This document shows, in pieces, positions 4,445 to 10,871 of a DNA stretch of 10,871 nt (position 1 is its first letter; each line of letters starts with the position of its first letter). The position numbers and the translations under genes are program-made. The stretch lies in NCBI GenBank assembly GCA_964483405.1, contig CAZABC010000056.1, positions 1 to 10,871 on the forward strand, written 5' to 3'. Origin of the DNA: CAZABC01 sp964483405 (lineage in GTDB: Bacteria > Chloroflexota > Limnocylindria > Limnocylindrales > CSP1-4). The notes beneath the pieces were generated by a model. It was not told where the DNA came from. It ran no database searches and saw nothing but the letters and a program-made list of their open reading frames with translations.

Positions 4445-5629
4445 TCAGCCCGGGTCGCTGCCCGGTGCCACGAGCCGGAGCCGGGCGCCCTCGTCGAGGA
4501 GCTCCGCGCCGACTCCGAGCGTCGCCGCTCGGGCGGCGAGGTCGCGCCAGGTCGCCGCCGGCAGGCTGACGATCTCGGGCGGGGCGGGCATCGCCGCCCG
4601 GCGGCGGTCCTCGATCATCGCCGCCAGGGCAGGCGGCACGTCGGCCGCCGGCGGATCGGGGATGGGCTCGGCGTCGGCCGGGGGCGGGATCGGGTCGCGC
4701 TCGGCGGTGACCTCGACGGTGACGCCGTCGTCCCAGGACATCCGGACCGCGGCCCGCGCCGGCTCGCGCTCGAGGTAGACGAGGAGCGCCTCGTCGACGA
4801 TCCGGAAGATGCCGCTCTCGAGGTCGACCGGGAGCCGCCGCTCGTGGCCGGTCGACTCGAACTCGACCGGGACGCCGGCCCGCCGGCCGCGCTCGCGGGC
4901 GACCCGCCGGAGCGTCGGCGTCAGCCCGAGGTCGTCGAGGACCATCGGCCGCACGTCGAAGATGAACGACTTCGTGGCGTCGAGCGTCTGCTGGACCATC
5001 TCGACGAGGAGCCGCAGCTCGCCCCGCGCCATCGCCTCGTCCTTGCCGAGGAGCCGGTCGACGATCTGGGCCTGGAGGACGATGTTCGTCAGGCTCTGGG
5101 CCGGCCCGTCGTGCATCGCCCGGGCGATCTCGCGCCGGAGGTCCTCCTGGGCCGCCAGGACGACCCGTGACGGGGCGGCATCCTCGCCGGCGCCCTCCAC
5201 CCCGCCCTCCGCCGCATCGCCGCCTGGCGGCAGGGAGCGGGCGAACCCGTCGAGCGCGGCCGCGTAGCCGGCGAGGCTCTCGCGGTAGCGGCTGAGCGTG
5301 CGCTGCTTGCCCGTCAGGACGTCGACCTGCGTCTCCATGACCGCGGCCCGCTTGGCGAGCATCGCGAGCTGGGTCGACATCTCGACGAGCTGGGCCGGCT
5401 CGGTGCGCCCGGCCGCCGCGGCCAGCTTCTCGGCCGCCTGGGCCCGGCGCGTCTCGTGGCGGGTCGCCTCGGTCCGGGCCTGGGCGATGAGCAGGTCGAT
5501 CTCGGCCAGCTCCTGGTCGAGCGCGGCGAGCTCGGCCTCCGCCCGCCGGACGACCGCGGGCAGCGTCGGCGGGGCGTCCCCGCCGGCGGGCGTGGACGCC
5601 GGGCTGCCGGACGTCGTGGAACGGGTCAC
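4445..5629 (-). CDS. DegS-like histidine kinase with degenerate ATP-binding domain
   Basis: This 394-residue protein has no membrane segment and is probably cytoplasmic. Residues 28-125 are helical with heptad-like Ala/Leu/Glu patterns (coiled coil). A HisKA_3 dimerisation domain follows, with H173 in REIARAMHDGPAQSLTNIVL and the downstream FDVRPMVLDDLGLTPTLR. The catalytic domain is odd: the expected N-box Asn after EAL is missing (IVDEALLVYLEREP), and the DxGxG box is replaced by a Pro-rich stretch (about 311-352), although the end (LAARAATLGVGAELL...LRLVAP) still aligns with the last strand of the fold. It therefore probably cannot bind ATP normally but keeps the phospho-histidine. The GTG start at 5629 comes 12 bases after the regulator gene, with GAGGA upstream. 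It could act as a partner, phosphatase or decoy for the intact kinase at 6385-7398. Confidence 0.85.
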   Translation of the reverse strand: MTRSTTSGSPASTPAGGDAPPTLPAVVRRAEAELAALDQELAEIDLLIAQARTEATRHETRRAQAAEKLAAAAGRTEPAQLVEMSTQLAMLAKRAAVMETQVDVLTGKQRTLSRYRESLAGYAAALDGFARSLPPGGDAAEGGVEGAGEDAAPSRVVLAAQEDLRREIARAMHDGPAQSLTNIVLQAQIVDRLLGKDEAMARGELRLLVEMVQQTLDATKSFIFDVRPMVLDDLGLTPTLRRVARERGRRAGVPVEFESTGHERRLPVDLESGIFRIVDEALLVYLEREPARAAVRMSWDDGVTVEVTAERDPIPPPADAEPIPDPPAADVPPALAAMIEDRRRAAMPAPPEIVSLPAATWRDLAARAATLGVGAELLDEGARLRLVAPGSDPG

Positions 5630-5641
5630 CGGGTCGGTCGC

Positions 5642-6388
5642 TCAGTCCTCGGGCATCTTGATCCAGCCCTGGCGCATCGCGTACACGACGGCCTGGGTCC
5701 GGTCGTTGACGGCGAGCTTGCGGAGGATCGAGCTCATGTGGTTCTTGACCGTCTGCTCGCTGATCGACAGTTCGTAGGCGACCTGCTTGTTCGTCATGCC
5801 CTGGGCGATGTTGTCGAGGATCTCGATCTCGCGGGGGGAGAGCGGGGCGAAGATCGGCGTCTCGGGCTGGCCGTAGACGGCGAGGTCGCGGAACTCCTTG
5901 AGGACGCGGCTGGCGACGGCCGGACGGGCGAAGACCTTGTCGTTGATGAGGTACTCGCCCTGGTTCACCCGGCGGATGATCGTGACGAGGTCGTCGGGGC
6001 CGATGTCCTTGAGGATGAACGCCGCGGCTCCGGAGCGGATCGCGTCGAACAGGGCGTCCTCGTCCTCCTCGGCGGCGAGGACGACGATCCCGCAGGACGG
6101 CAGCTCGCGCTTGATCCGCTGGGTCGTCTCGAGACCGCCCGGGGACGGGAGCGAGAGGTCCATGAGGACGATCTCGGGGGTCAGCTCGGCGGCCAGGTCG
6201 GTCGCGGTCCGGCTGTCGCCCGCCTCGCCGACGACGACGAAGTCGGGCTCGCGCTCGAGGATGTTGCGCATGCCGACGCGGAAGAGCGGCTTCGAGTCGA
6301 CGAGCAGGATCTTCGTGACCTCGCTCGGCGACCGGCGGTCCGGACCGCCGCGGCGGCGGTCGGGGCCGGGGTACTTCTGGTCCGTCAT
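5642..6388 (-). CDS. NarL/DegU-type response regulator with LuxR helix-turn-helix
   Basis: This 248-residue DNA-binding regulator starts with a basic, Pro/Arg-rich tail (about 1-22). The receiver spans about 25-142, with phosphoacceptor D77 (VLMDLSLPSPGG) and K127 (FILKD). The acidic pair is reduced to D31-S32, and the switch Thr/Ser is Ala (VVLAAEED, about 105-106). The LuxR C-terminal domain is at 182-243 (LSPREIEILDNIAQGMTNKQVAYELSIS and so on). The ATG at 6388 overlaps the stop of the upstream kinase gene (ATGA) and has GGAGGAGAG about 8 bases before it, so translation is coupled. It should be phosphorylated by the adjacent DegS-like kinase and control transcription. Nearby flp promoters are natural candidate targets, but no binding site is proven. 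Confidence 0.93.
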   Translation of the reverse strand: MTDQKYPGPDRRRGGPDRRSPSEVTKILLVDSKPLFRVGMRNILEREPDFVVVGEAGDSRTATDLAAELTPEIVLMDLSLPSPGGLETTQRIKRELPSCGIVVLAAEEDEDALFDAIRSGAAAFILKDIGPDDLVTIIRRVNQGEYLINDKVFARPAVASRVLKEFRDLAVYGQPETPIFAPLSPREIEILDNIAQGMTNKQVAYELSISEQTVKNHMSSILRKLAVNDRTQAVVYAMRQGWIKMPED

Positions 6389-7398
6389 CGCTCGTTCTCT
6401 CCTCCCACGGGGATGGCCAGCCGGACGACCGTGCCACCGTCCGGACGCGATCGTACTTCCAAGTGTGCGCCGACCAGCTCGGCGCGCTCGCGCATGAACC
6501 GCAGCCCGAAGCTGCGGCGACCGTGCTCGGCGACGGCCGATGGGTCGAAGCCGCGACCATCATCGCGGACCTCGAGGACCCAGGCACCATCGTCGAGCCG
6601 CGTCTCGACGCTCGCGGTCGAGGCACCGGCGTGCTTGCGGACGTTCTGGAGCGCCTCCTGGGCGACCCGGAGGGCGACGACGCGGGCCGTCTCGTCGAGC
6701 CCGTCGACCGGCGCCTCGAGCGAGACCGCGATCGGCAGCCCGCTCGCGCCCGCGATCCCCTCCGCGGCGTCGCGGATGGCGTCGTCGAGCCCGCGCTGGT
6801 CGAGGAGCGGCGGCCGGAGCTGGCTGATGAACGTCCGGATGTCGCCGAGCTGGCGGCGGAGCAGCTCGCGCAGGAAGCGCAGCTCGGTCCCGGCCAGCCG
6901 GCCGTCCCGCTCGAGGACCCGCTCCATGTACTCGACCTGGAAGATCGCGTTGGTCAGCGTCTGGGCCGGCCCGTCGTGGATCTCCTGGGCGAGCCGCGAC
7001 CGCTCGGCCTCCTGGGCCTCGACGACGAGCATCCGCGGGTCGCCGGTCCGGTCCGGGTCGGTCGGGTCGCCGAGCAGGCTTGCGTCGCCCCGTTCGAGGA
7101 AGAGCCAGGTCCGCTCGAGGACCTGCTGGACGAGCTCGAGCTTGGCGAGCTCCTGCTGGTGGGTGCCGAGGCGGGCGACGACGGCCTCGTCGGCCTCGGG
7201 CCGGAGCGTCGCCCGGCGGTCGTGCCAGCGGCCGAGCTCCTCGAGGTAGGCCGCGCGGTAGCGGTCGCGGACGACCCGCAGCCCGTTCGCGGCCGTGCCG
7301 AGGGCGGCCTTCGCGTCGGCGTGGAGCGCGTCGAACCGGGCGTCGTCCTGGTCGGTACCGGGAGCGTCCATCCGGTCGGGAGTATACGGGTCGGTCAT
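6385..7398 (-). CDS. DegS-like sensor histidine kinase (intact HATPase_c)
   Basis: This 337-residue, apparently soluble kinase has an N-terminal helical region (about 20-105) rich in Arg/Glu/Leu. The HisKA_3 domain carries H141 in the signature EIHDGPAQTLTNAIFQ, followed by the partner motif SQLRPPLLDQRGLDDAI. The HATPase domain is complete: N-box with N252 (AQEALQNVRKHA), G1 box DDGRGF (279-284) and G2 FGLRFMRERAELVG. No membrane sensor is visible, so the signal is probably cytoplasmic or supplied by a partner. The ATG at 7398 overlaps the stop of the glycosyltransferase gene (ATGA), and its own stop overlaps the regulator start. A second in-frame ATG nine codons later has no ribosome site. 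It shares the HDGPAQ(T/S)LTN block with the degenerate kinase at 4445-5629, which suggests duplication. Confidence 0.93.
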   Translation of the reverse strand: MTDPYTPDRMDAPGTDQDDARFDALHADAKAALGTAANGLRVVRDRYRAAYLEELGRWHDRRATLRPEADEAVVARLGTHQQELAKLELVQQVLERTWLFLERGDASLLGDPTDPDRTGDPRMLVVEAQEAERSRLAQEIHDGPAQTLTNAIFQVEYMERVLERDGRLAGTELRFLRELLRRQLGDIRTFISQLRPPLLDQRGLDDAIRDAAEGIAGASGLPIAVSLEAPVDGLDETARVVALRVAQEALQNVRKHAGASTASVETRLDDGAWVLEVRDDGRGFDPSAVAEHGRRSFGLRFMRERAELVGAHLEVRSRPDGGTVVRLAIPVGGENER

Positions 7399-9080
7399 GG
7401 GCAGACGATCCGCCAGGCCCGGGCGTCGGCGACGGCCGCCGCGTCGTCGGGATCGGCCGGCGCGGGCAGATCGACCTCCTCGAAGCAGGCCGCGCCCTCG
7501 CCGCCCCCATCGACCGCGTCGAACCAGACCTCGTGGAGCCCGCCGAAGGTGAGGACGACGGTCGTGCCCGGGAACGCCCTCACGAGCGAGAGCACGTCCG
7601 GTGGGGTCTCGTCGGGCAGGGCGAGGGTCGGGATCCCCTCGGCCTCGGCGAGCCAGATCGGGTAGTCGGCGATGACCGGGCCGTCGCCGAGCGGGAGGCC
7701 GGCGGCCGCCATGACCCCGCCGATCGCCGCGTACCGGCGGGCCGTCTCGGTCGACTGCGACCCGAACGCCGGGAGCAGCACGAACGAGAACAGCAGCGAC
7801 GCGGTCACCGTGAGGGTCGCCCCGAGCCAGGCCACCGGCCGGGTCCAGCCGCGCTTCGTGCCGACCCAGGCGATGCCGCGGTCCAGGGCGAGGAGCGCCG
7901 ACACGATGAGCAGGACGTGGATCGCCCCGGCCGCGTGGAGGAAGGTCCCCCAGGTCGTCGAGACCGGGAAGACGAGGCTCGTCACGAGGAAGGTCACGAC
8001 CGAGAAGACGAGGAGCGGCCGGACCGCCCCGACGCGGGCCAGCCAGGGCAGCCCGAGCAACCCCAGGATCGACACCGGGACGCCGAGGAAGACGAGCACG
8101 TTGAGCAGGTTGTGGAGGATCCCGACCAGCCGTGCCTCGAGGATCGCCGCCCACCCCTGGGCGAGGTATCGCTCGAGCGTCGGCGGGTCGGCCCAGGCGA
8201 AGATGTCGGTACCGCGGATCGAGAGGGCGTTGGACAGGGCCTGGCCGGGCAGGAAGCTGCCGAAGGCGATCTCGTTGCGGATCGCCCACGGCGCGTAGCA
8301 GGCGATCGCGACGACGGCAGCCGTGCCGACGAGCCGGCTCCGCGCGCCGCGGCCCAGACCCGGACGGCCGTCGCCGGAGCCGCCGTCGACGGACCCACCG
8401 GGCGCGACCGCGACGAGCCCGGCCCAGGTCAGGGCCAGCCAGATCGCCTCGTTGCGGGTCAGCGCCGCGACCCCGAGGCACAGCCCGATGCCGATCGTCC
8501 GTGGGTCGAGCCAGCGGGCGCCGCGCGGGTCGCGCAGGACCCGGGTCATCAGCAGGGTGGCCGCCAGGACGGCCGCCGCGAACGGCATCGTCGAGTCGGG
8601 CACCGCGCTGTAGAGCAGGGCCGGCAGGCTGACCGCGGTCGTGAGGCCGGTGCCGATCGCGAGGACGCGCGCGCGGCCGCCGGTCAGCCCGACCTCGACC
8701 GCGACGTCGGCGGCCAGCCGCCATGCCAGGACGCAGACGAGGATCCCGAGCGGCACGTAGATCCGCTGCGCGGCCATGTGGGCGGTCCCGAGGTCCGCAT
8801 CGGCGGCCCCGAGGAGCCAGACCGGGATCGCCCCGAGGAATGTCGGCAGGGGCAGCCAGATCTCGAACGCCGGTCGCGGGAACGCGAGCGGCGGGGTCGC
8901 ATAGCTCCAGATCGCGTCCGAGACGAGGCCCTCGCCGCCGACGAGCGCCTGGGCCACCCCGACGTAGTAGGCGGTGTCCTCGGGCACGGGGTAGACGACC
9001 GGCCCCGCCGCGGCGATCCGGGCGACGAGCGCGACGAGCGCGACGAGCCCGACCGACAGCCAGGCCTCGCGGGCGCTCAC
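7395..9080 (-). CDS. GT-C-type membrane glycosyltransferase (PMT/ArnT-like family)
   Basis: This is a 561-residue polytopic membrane protein with about ten or more hydrophobic segments in the first 440 residues and a soluble C-terminal part (about 440-561, with GPVIADYPIWLAEAEGIP and VLTFGGLHEVWF). Just after the first membrane segment comes the acidic loop PVPEDTAYYVGVAQAL (E34-D35), the place where GT-C enzymes carry their catalytic/metal-binding acids. Such enzymes transfer sugars from polyprenyl-phosphate donors to proteins, lipids or polymers on the outer side of the membrane. The substrate cannot be read from sequence. The GTG start at 9080 overlaps the stop of the neighbouring homologue (GTGA), and the 3' end overlaps the kinase start, so it belongs to the same operon. 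Assigned by architecture and motif position rather than a close match to a characterised enzyme. Confidence 0.8.
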   Translation of the reverse strand: MSAREAWLSVGLVALVALVARIAAAGPVVYPVPEDTAYYVGVAQALVGGEGLVSDAIWSYATPPLAFPRPAFEIWLPLPTFLGAIPVWLLGAADADLGTAHMAAQRIYVPLGILVCVLAWRLAADVAVEVGLTGGRARVLAIGTGLTTAVSLPALLYSAVPDSTMPFAAAVLAATLLMTRVLRDPRGARWLDPRTIGIGLCLGVAALTRNEAIWLALTWAGLVAVAPGGSVDGGSGDGRPGLGRGARSRLVGTAAVVAIACYAPWAIRNEIAFGSFLPGQALSNALSIRGTDIFAWADPPTLERYLAQGWAAILEARLVGILHNLLNVLVFLGVPVSILGLLGLPWLARVGAVRPLLVFSVVTFLVTSLVFPVSTTWGTFLHAAGAIHVLLIVSALLALDRGIAWVGTKRGWTRPVAWLGATLTVTASLLFSFVLLPAFGSQSTETARRYAAIGGVMAAAGLPLGDGPVIADYPIWLAEAEGIPTLALPDETPPDVLSLVRAFPGTTVVLTFGGLHEVWFDAVDGGGEGAACFEEVDLPAPADPDDAAAVADARAWRIVCP

Positions 9081-10744
9081 GGCACGCCCCCGGCGGTGCG
9101 CTCGCTCCGGACGGCGGTCTCGCTCGCGCAGCGGGTGTCGGCCGGGTCGAAGCAGACCGGGTAGAGCCCCGCCATCGTCCGGCCGTCATCGTCGAGCTTC
9201 GTCCAGACCGCCGGCCCGACCCAGTCCGGCCGGTCGTCGTCGTCGAGGATCGGGGCGAAGGCCGGGACGGCGTCGCGGCGGTCGAGGGCGAGCCAGCGGA
9301 TGTCGTAGGCGCGGGCGACCTCCTCGTTGACCTCGATCGGGTCGTTCACGGTGACGACCCCGCCGAGTCCGGTCCAGTACCTGAACCCGCCGGCGTCGAT
9401 CGACATCAGGCGGTCGGTTGGCGCGGCCTCCGCGGCGACCAGGGCCTCGGCGACGTCGAGGTGCGTCTGGCGCTTCGCGTCCCAGCTGGCGTGGACGCTG
9501 AGCGTGCCCGGGATGGCCATCGCCGCGACGAAGGCGACCGTGCCCCAGACGAAGACCCGCCCGGCCCGCTCCGCGTCCCACGACGGCCGGCGGCGGGCGA
9601 CCGCATCGACCGTCGCCCGGACGCCCTCGAGCCCGAGGATCGCGGTGTACGGGACGAGGGCGCAGGCCGAGTGGATGAACGTCCCGCCCGGCACGTGGAC
9701 GGCGAAGACGAGGAAGTTGGCGGCGAAGAGGAGGACCGTGTAGGCGTAGAAGGGCATCAGGTCGCCGTCCCGCCGACGGCGCCACGCGCCATAGATCGCG
9801 AAGGGGGCGAGGACGATCGAGCAGCCGAGGATGAGGTAGATCCGGAGCGCCTCGACGAGCCCGGTCACCCGCGAGGCGACGAACGGCCCGAGCCCCTGCC
9901 CGAAGAGCCACTCGAGCGTCGCCGGGGTGGTGATGCTGTTCCACTCGGCGAACTCGCGGATGTTGAGGACCTTGCCGGTCGCGGTCGACGGCGAGAACGA
10001 CCCGAAGACGAGGTACTGGCGGGCCCACCACGGCGCCATCACCAGGAGGAACAGGGCGACACACCCGATGGCCGCCGAGAGCGGGATCCGGGCCGGCCTG
10101 GCGCCCTTCGACCGCCAGGCGAGGACCCGGTCGCCGAGCCAGACGAGCCCGAGGCCGACGAGGACGAGGACGCCGTCGGTCCGGGCCAGCGTCGCCAGCC
10201 CGGCGAGAAGCCCCGCGAGCATGAACAGGCGCGGCTCGCCGCGAAGCCCCCGCGCCCCGAACCAGAGCGCGGCGGCCACGAGCGGCTGGTAGATGCCGAA
10301 GTTGTCCGGCTGCGACATGAACGGCGCGAGCAGACCCGGGATCGCGGCGATGACCCCGGCCCCGAGGGCGATGTCGCGCGACGCCCCGAGGTCCCGGGCG
10401 ATCGCCCAGGTCAGCGGCGCGACGAGCGCCCCGATGAGGACGAACGAGGCGAGCTGGCCGATCGCGCCGGTCCCGAAGAGGACCATGAACGGCGCCGTCA
10501 GCATCGACGACAGCGGCATCCAGTGGGCGTTCGAGGGGATCGGCAGGACCGGGTCGGCCGGCAGCACCCCGCCGACCTCGACGAAGACCCAGATGAAGTC
10601 GATCCACAGCCCGCGACCCTCGGCCAGCGAGCGGGCGACCTCGACGTAGTAGTACGAGTCGGGATACGCCGGGTCGGGGAAGTGGGCGGCCATGAGGACC
10701 CGGGCCACGAGGGCGAGCAGGTAGAGGGCGATCGGGACTCTCAC
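9077..10744 (-). CDS. Second GT-C-type membrane glycosyltransferase (PMT/ArnT-like family)
   Basis: From the GTG at 10744 the product has 555 residues and opens directly with a membrane segment (VPIALYLLALVARVLMAA). The extracytoplasmic acidic loop DPAYPDSYYYVEVARSLAEG (D29) follows, then many further membrane segments. The last part, from about residue 400, is soluble and ends near CFDPADTRCAS. Its plan and the early D-x-YY-V motif match the next gene, so the two are diverged paralogues. It is probably the first gene of the operon. The start is uncertain: an ATG at 10810 with AGGA 9 bases upstream would add 22 residues lacking features of a membrane start, while the GTG has no ribosome site but sits 9 bases after a -10-like TACGCT, as in leaderless mRNAs. 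Donor and acceptor are unknown. Confidence 0.8.
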   Translation of the reverse strand: MRVPIALYLLALVARVLMAAHFPDPAYPDSYYYVEVARSLAEGRGLWIDFIWVFVEVGGVLPADPVLPIPSNAHWMPLSSMLTAPFMVLFGTGAIGQLASFVLIGALVAPLTWAIARDLGASRDIALGAGVIAAIPGLLAPFMSQPDNFGIYQPLVAAALWFGARGLRGEPRLFMLAGLLAGLATLARTDGVLVLVGLGLVWLGDRVLAWRSKGARPARIPLSAAIGCVALFLLVMAPWWARQYLVFGSFSPSTATGKVLNIREFAEWNSITTPATLEWLFGQGLGPFVASRVTGLVEALRIYLILGCSIVLAPFAIYGAWRRRRDGDLMPFYAYTVLLFAANFLVFAVHVPGGTFIHSACALVPYTAILGLEGVRATVDAVARRRPSWDAERAGRVFVWGTVAFVAAMAIPGTLSVHASWDAKRQTHLDVAEALVAAEAAPTDRLMSIDAGGFRYWTGLGGVVTVNDPIEVNEEVARAYDIRWLALDRRDAVPAFAPILDDDDRPDWVGPAVWTKLDDDGRTMAGLYPVCFDPADTRCASETAVRSERTAGGVP

Positions 10745-10753
10745 GGCCGGTGC

Positions 10754-10759
10754 AGCGTA
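10754..10759 (-). promoter_or_regulatory. Possible -10 box for a leaderless operon transcript
   Basis: TACGCT on the minus strand ends 9 bases before the GTG at 10744, so transcription would start only 2-3 bases ahead of the codon. It sits inside GGTGC-TACGCT-GCACC, a small palindrome. No -35 of quality is seen. Weak evidence. Confidence 0.3.
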
Positions 10760-10868
10760 GCACCGGGTCCGCCCCGGACCGACCGGTACCATCGGGCTAC
10801 CGGCGGGCATCCGTCGAGGTCCTGCGGTCCGGTTGTCGGGAGCCGTCGCACGGGGGAGACTGCCCGCG

Positions 10869-10871
10869 ATG
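10869..10871 (+). other. Possible start codon of a divergent gene at the window edge
   Basis: The last three bases are ATG on the plus strand, with a GGGGGAGA stretch ending about 11 bases before. Nothing of the coding sequence is visible, so this only marks that a divergent gene may begin here. If so, 10745-10868 would be a shared divergent promoter region. Confidence 0.25.

Noticed and set aside
4275..6626. Minus-strand open frame of 783 codons ending at the small pilin
   Set aside because: Only the last 51 codons or so have pilin character. The rest is an Arg/Pro-rich shadow of the degenerate kinase and the regulator, so only the end was annotated.
7080..9164. Plus-strand open frame of nearly 700 codons opposite the kinase and glycosyltransferase genes
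   Set aside because: The product is dominated by Arg/Gly/Asp/Glu without domains or membrane segments, while the opposite strand encodes clear kinase and membrane-protein motifs.
6385..9189. Minus-strand open frame of 934 codons that could be read as a fusion protein ending in a kinase
   Set aside because: The real kinase begins at the ATG at 7398. The upstream part is an out-of-frame shadow of the glycosyltransferase gene, which is clearly coding in its own frame.

Overview
This window is a very GC-rich, densely packed, all-minus-strand segment of a tight-adherence (Tad/Flp) type IVb pilus locus. It reads right to left. The CpaE with a receiver domain fused to its ATPase, the DegS-like sensor kinases, the strong Shine-Dalgarno sites and the use of GTG/TTG starts suggest a high-GC Chloroflexota or Actinomycetota-type bacterium. 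Chloroflexota is my better guess, but nothing here proves the phylum. A run of exactly 100 N shows that this is a scaffolded draft or metagenomic assembly.

Right half (about 10744 to 4275): six genes that look like one operon. Two multi-membrane GT-C-type glycosyltransferases come first. They are followed by a DegS-like histidine kinase, a NarL/DegU-type response regulator, a second DegS-like kinase whose ATP-binding domain is degenerate, and a short Flp-like pilin. The first four genes are joined by three 4-base stop/start overlaps (GTGA, ATGA, ATGA). The next junction is 12 bases, and the small pilin starts at or just after the stop of the second kinase.

Middle (about 4270 to 3010): a tandem array of three major Flp pilin genes. 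Two of them (flp1, flp2) show a complete private cassette: a TTGACA promoter with a TAnnnT -10 box, a leader with hairpins, a near-perfect Shine-Dalgarno sequence, a pilin of 56-69 residues with a G|QGLAEY prepilin peptidase site, and a GC-rich hairpin after the stop. The third is cut by the N gap, which lies inside a repeat shared with flp2. Comparing the two copies predicts about 127 missing bases.

Left end (about 2800 to 1): the pilus machinery genes cpaB (RcpC), cpaE (TadZ-like receiver-ATPase) and the 5' part of cpaF (TadA secretion ATPase). They are preceded by a 365-base non-coding stretch with a possible extended -10 promoter inside a dyad.

Together the region suggests a surface-sensing or stress-responsive two-component system placed next to its probable output, Flp pili, with membrane glycosyltransferases that may decorate pilins or another surface polymer. 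The regulatory and glycosylation links are inferred from gene order only. I see no CRISPR array, tRNA, rRNA, insertion sequence or integrase.
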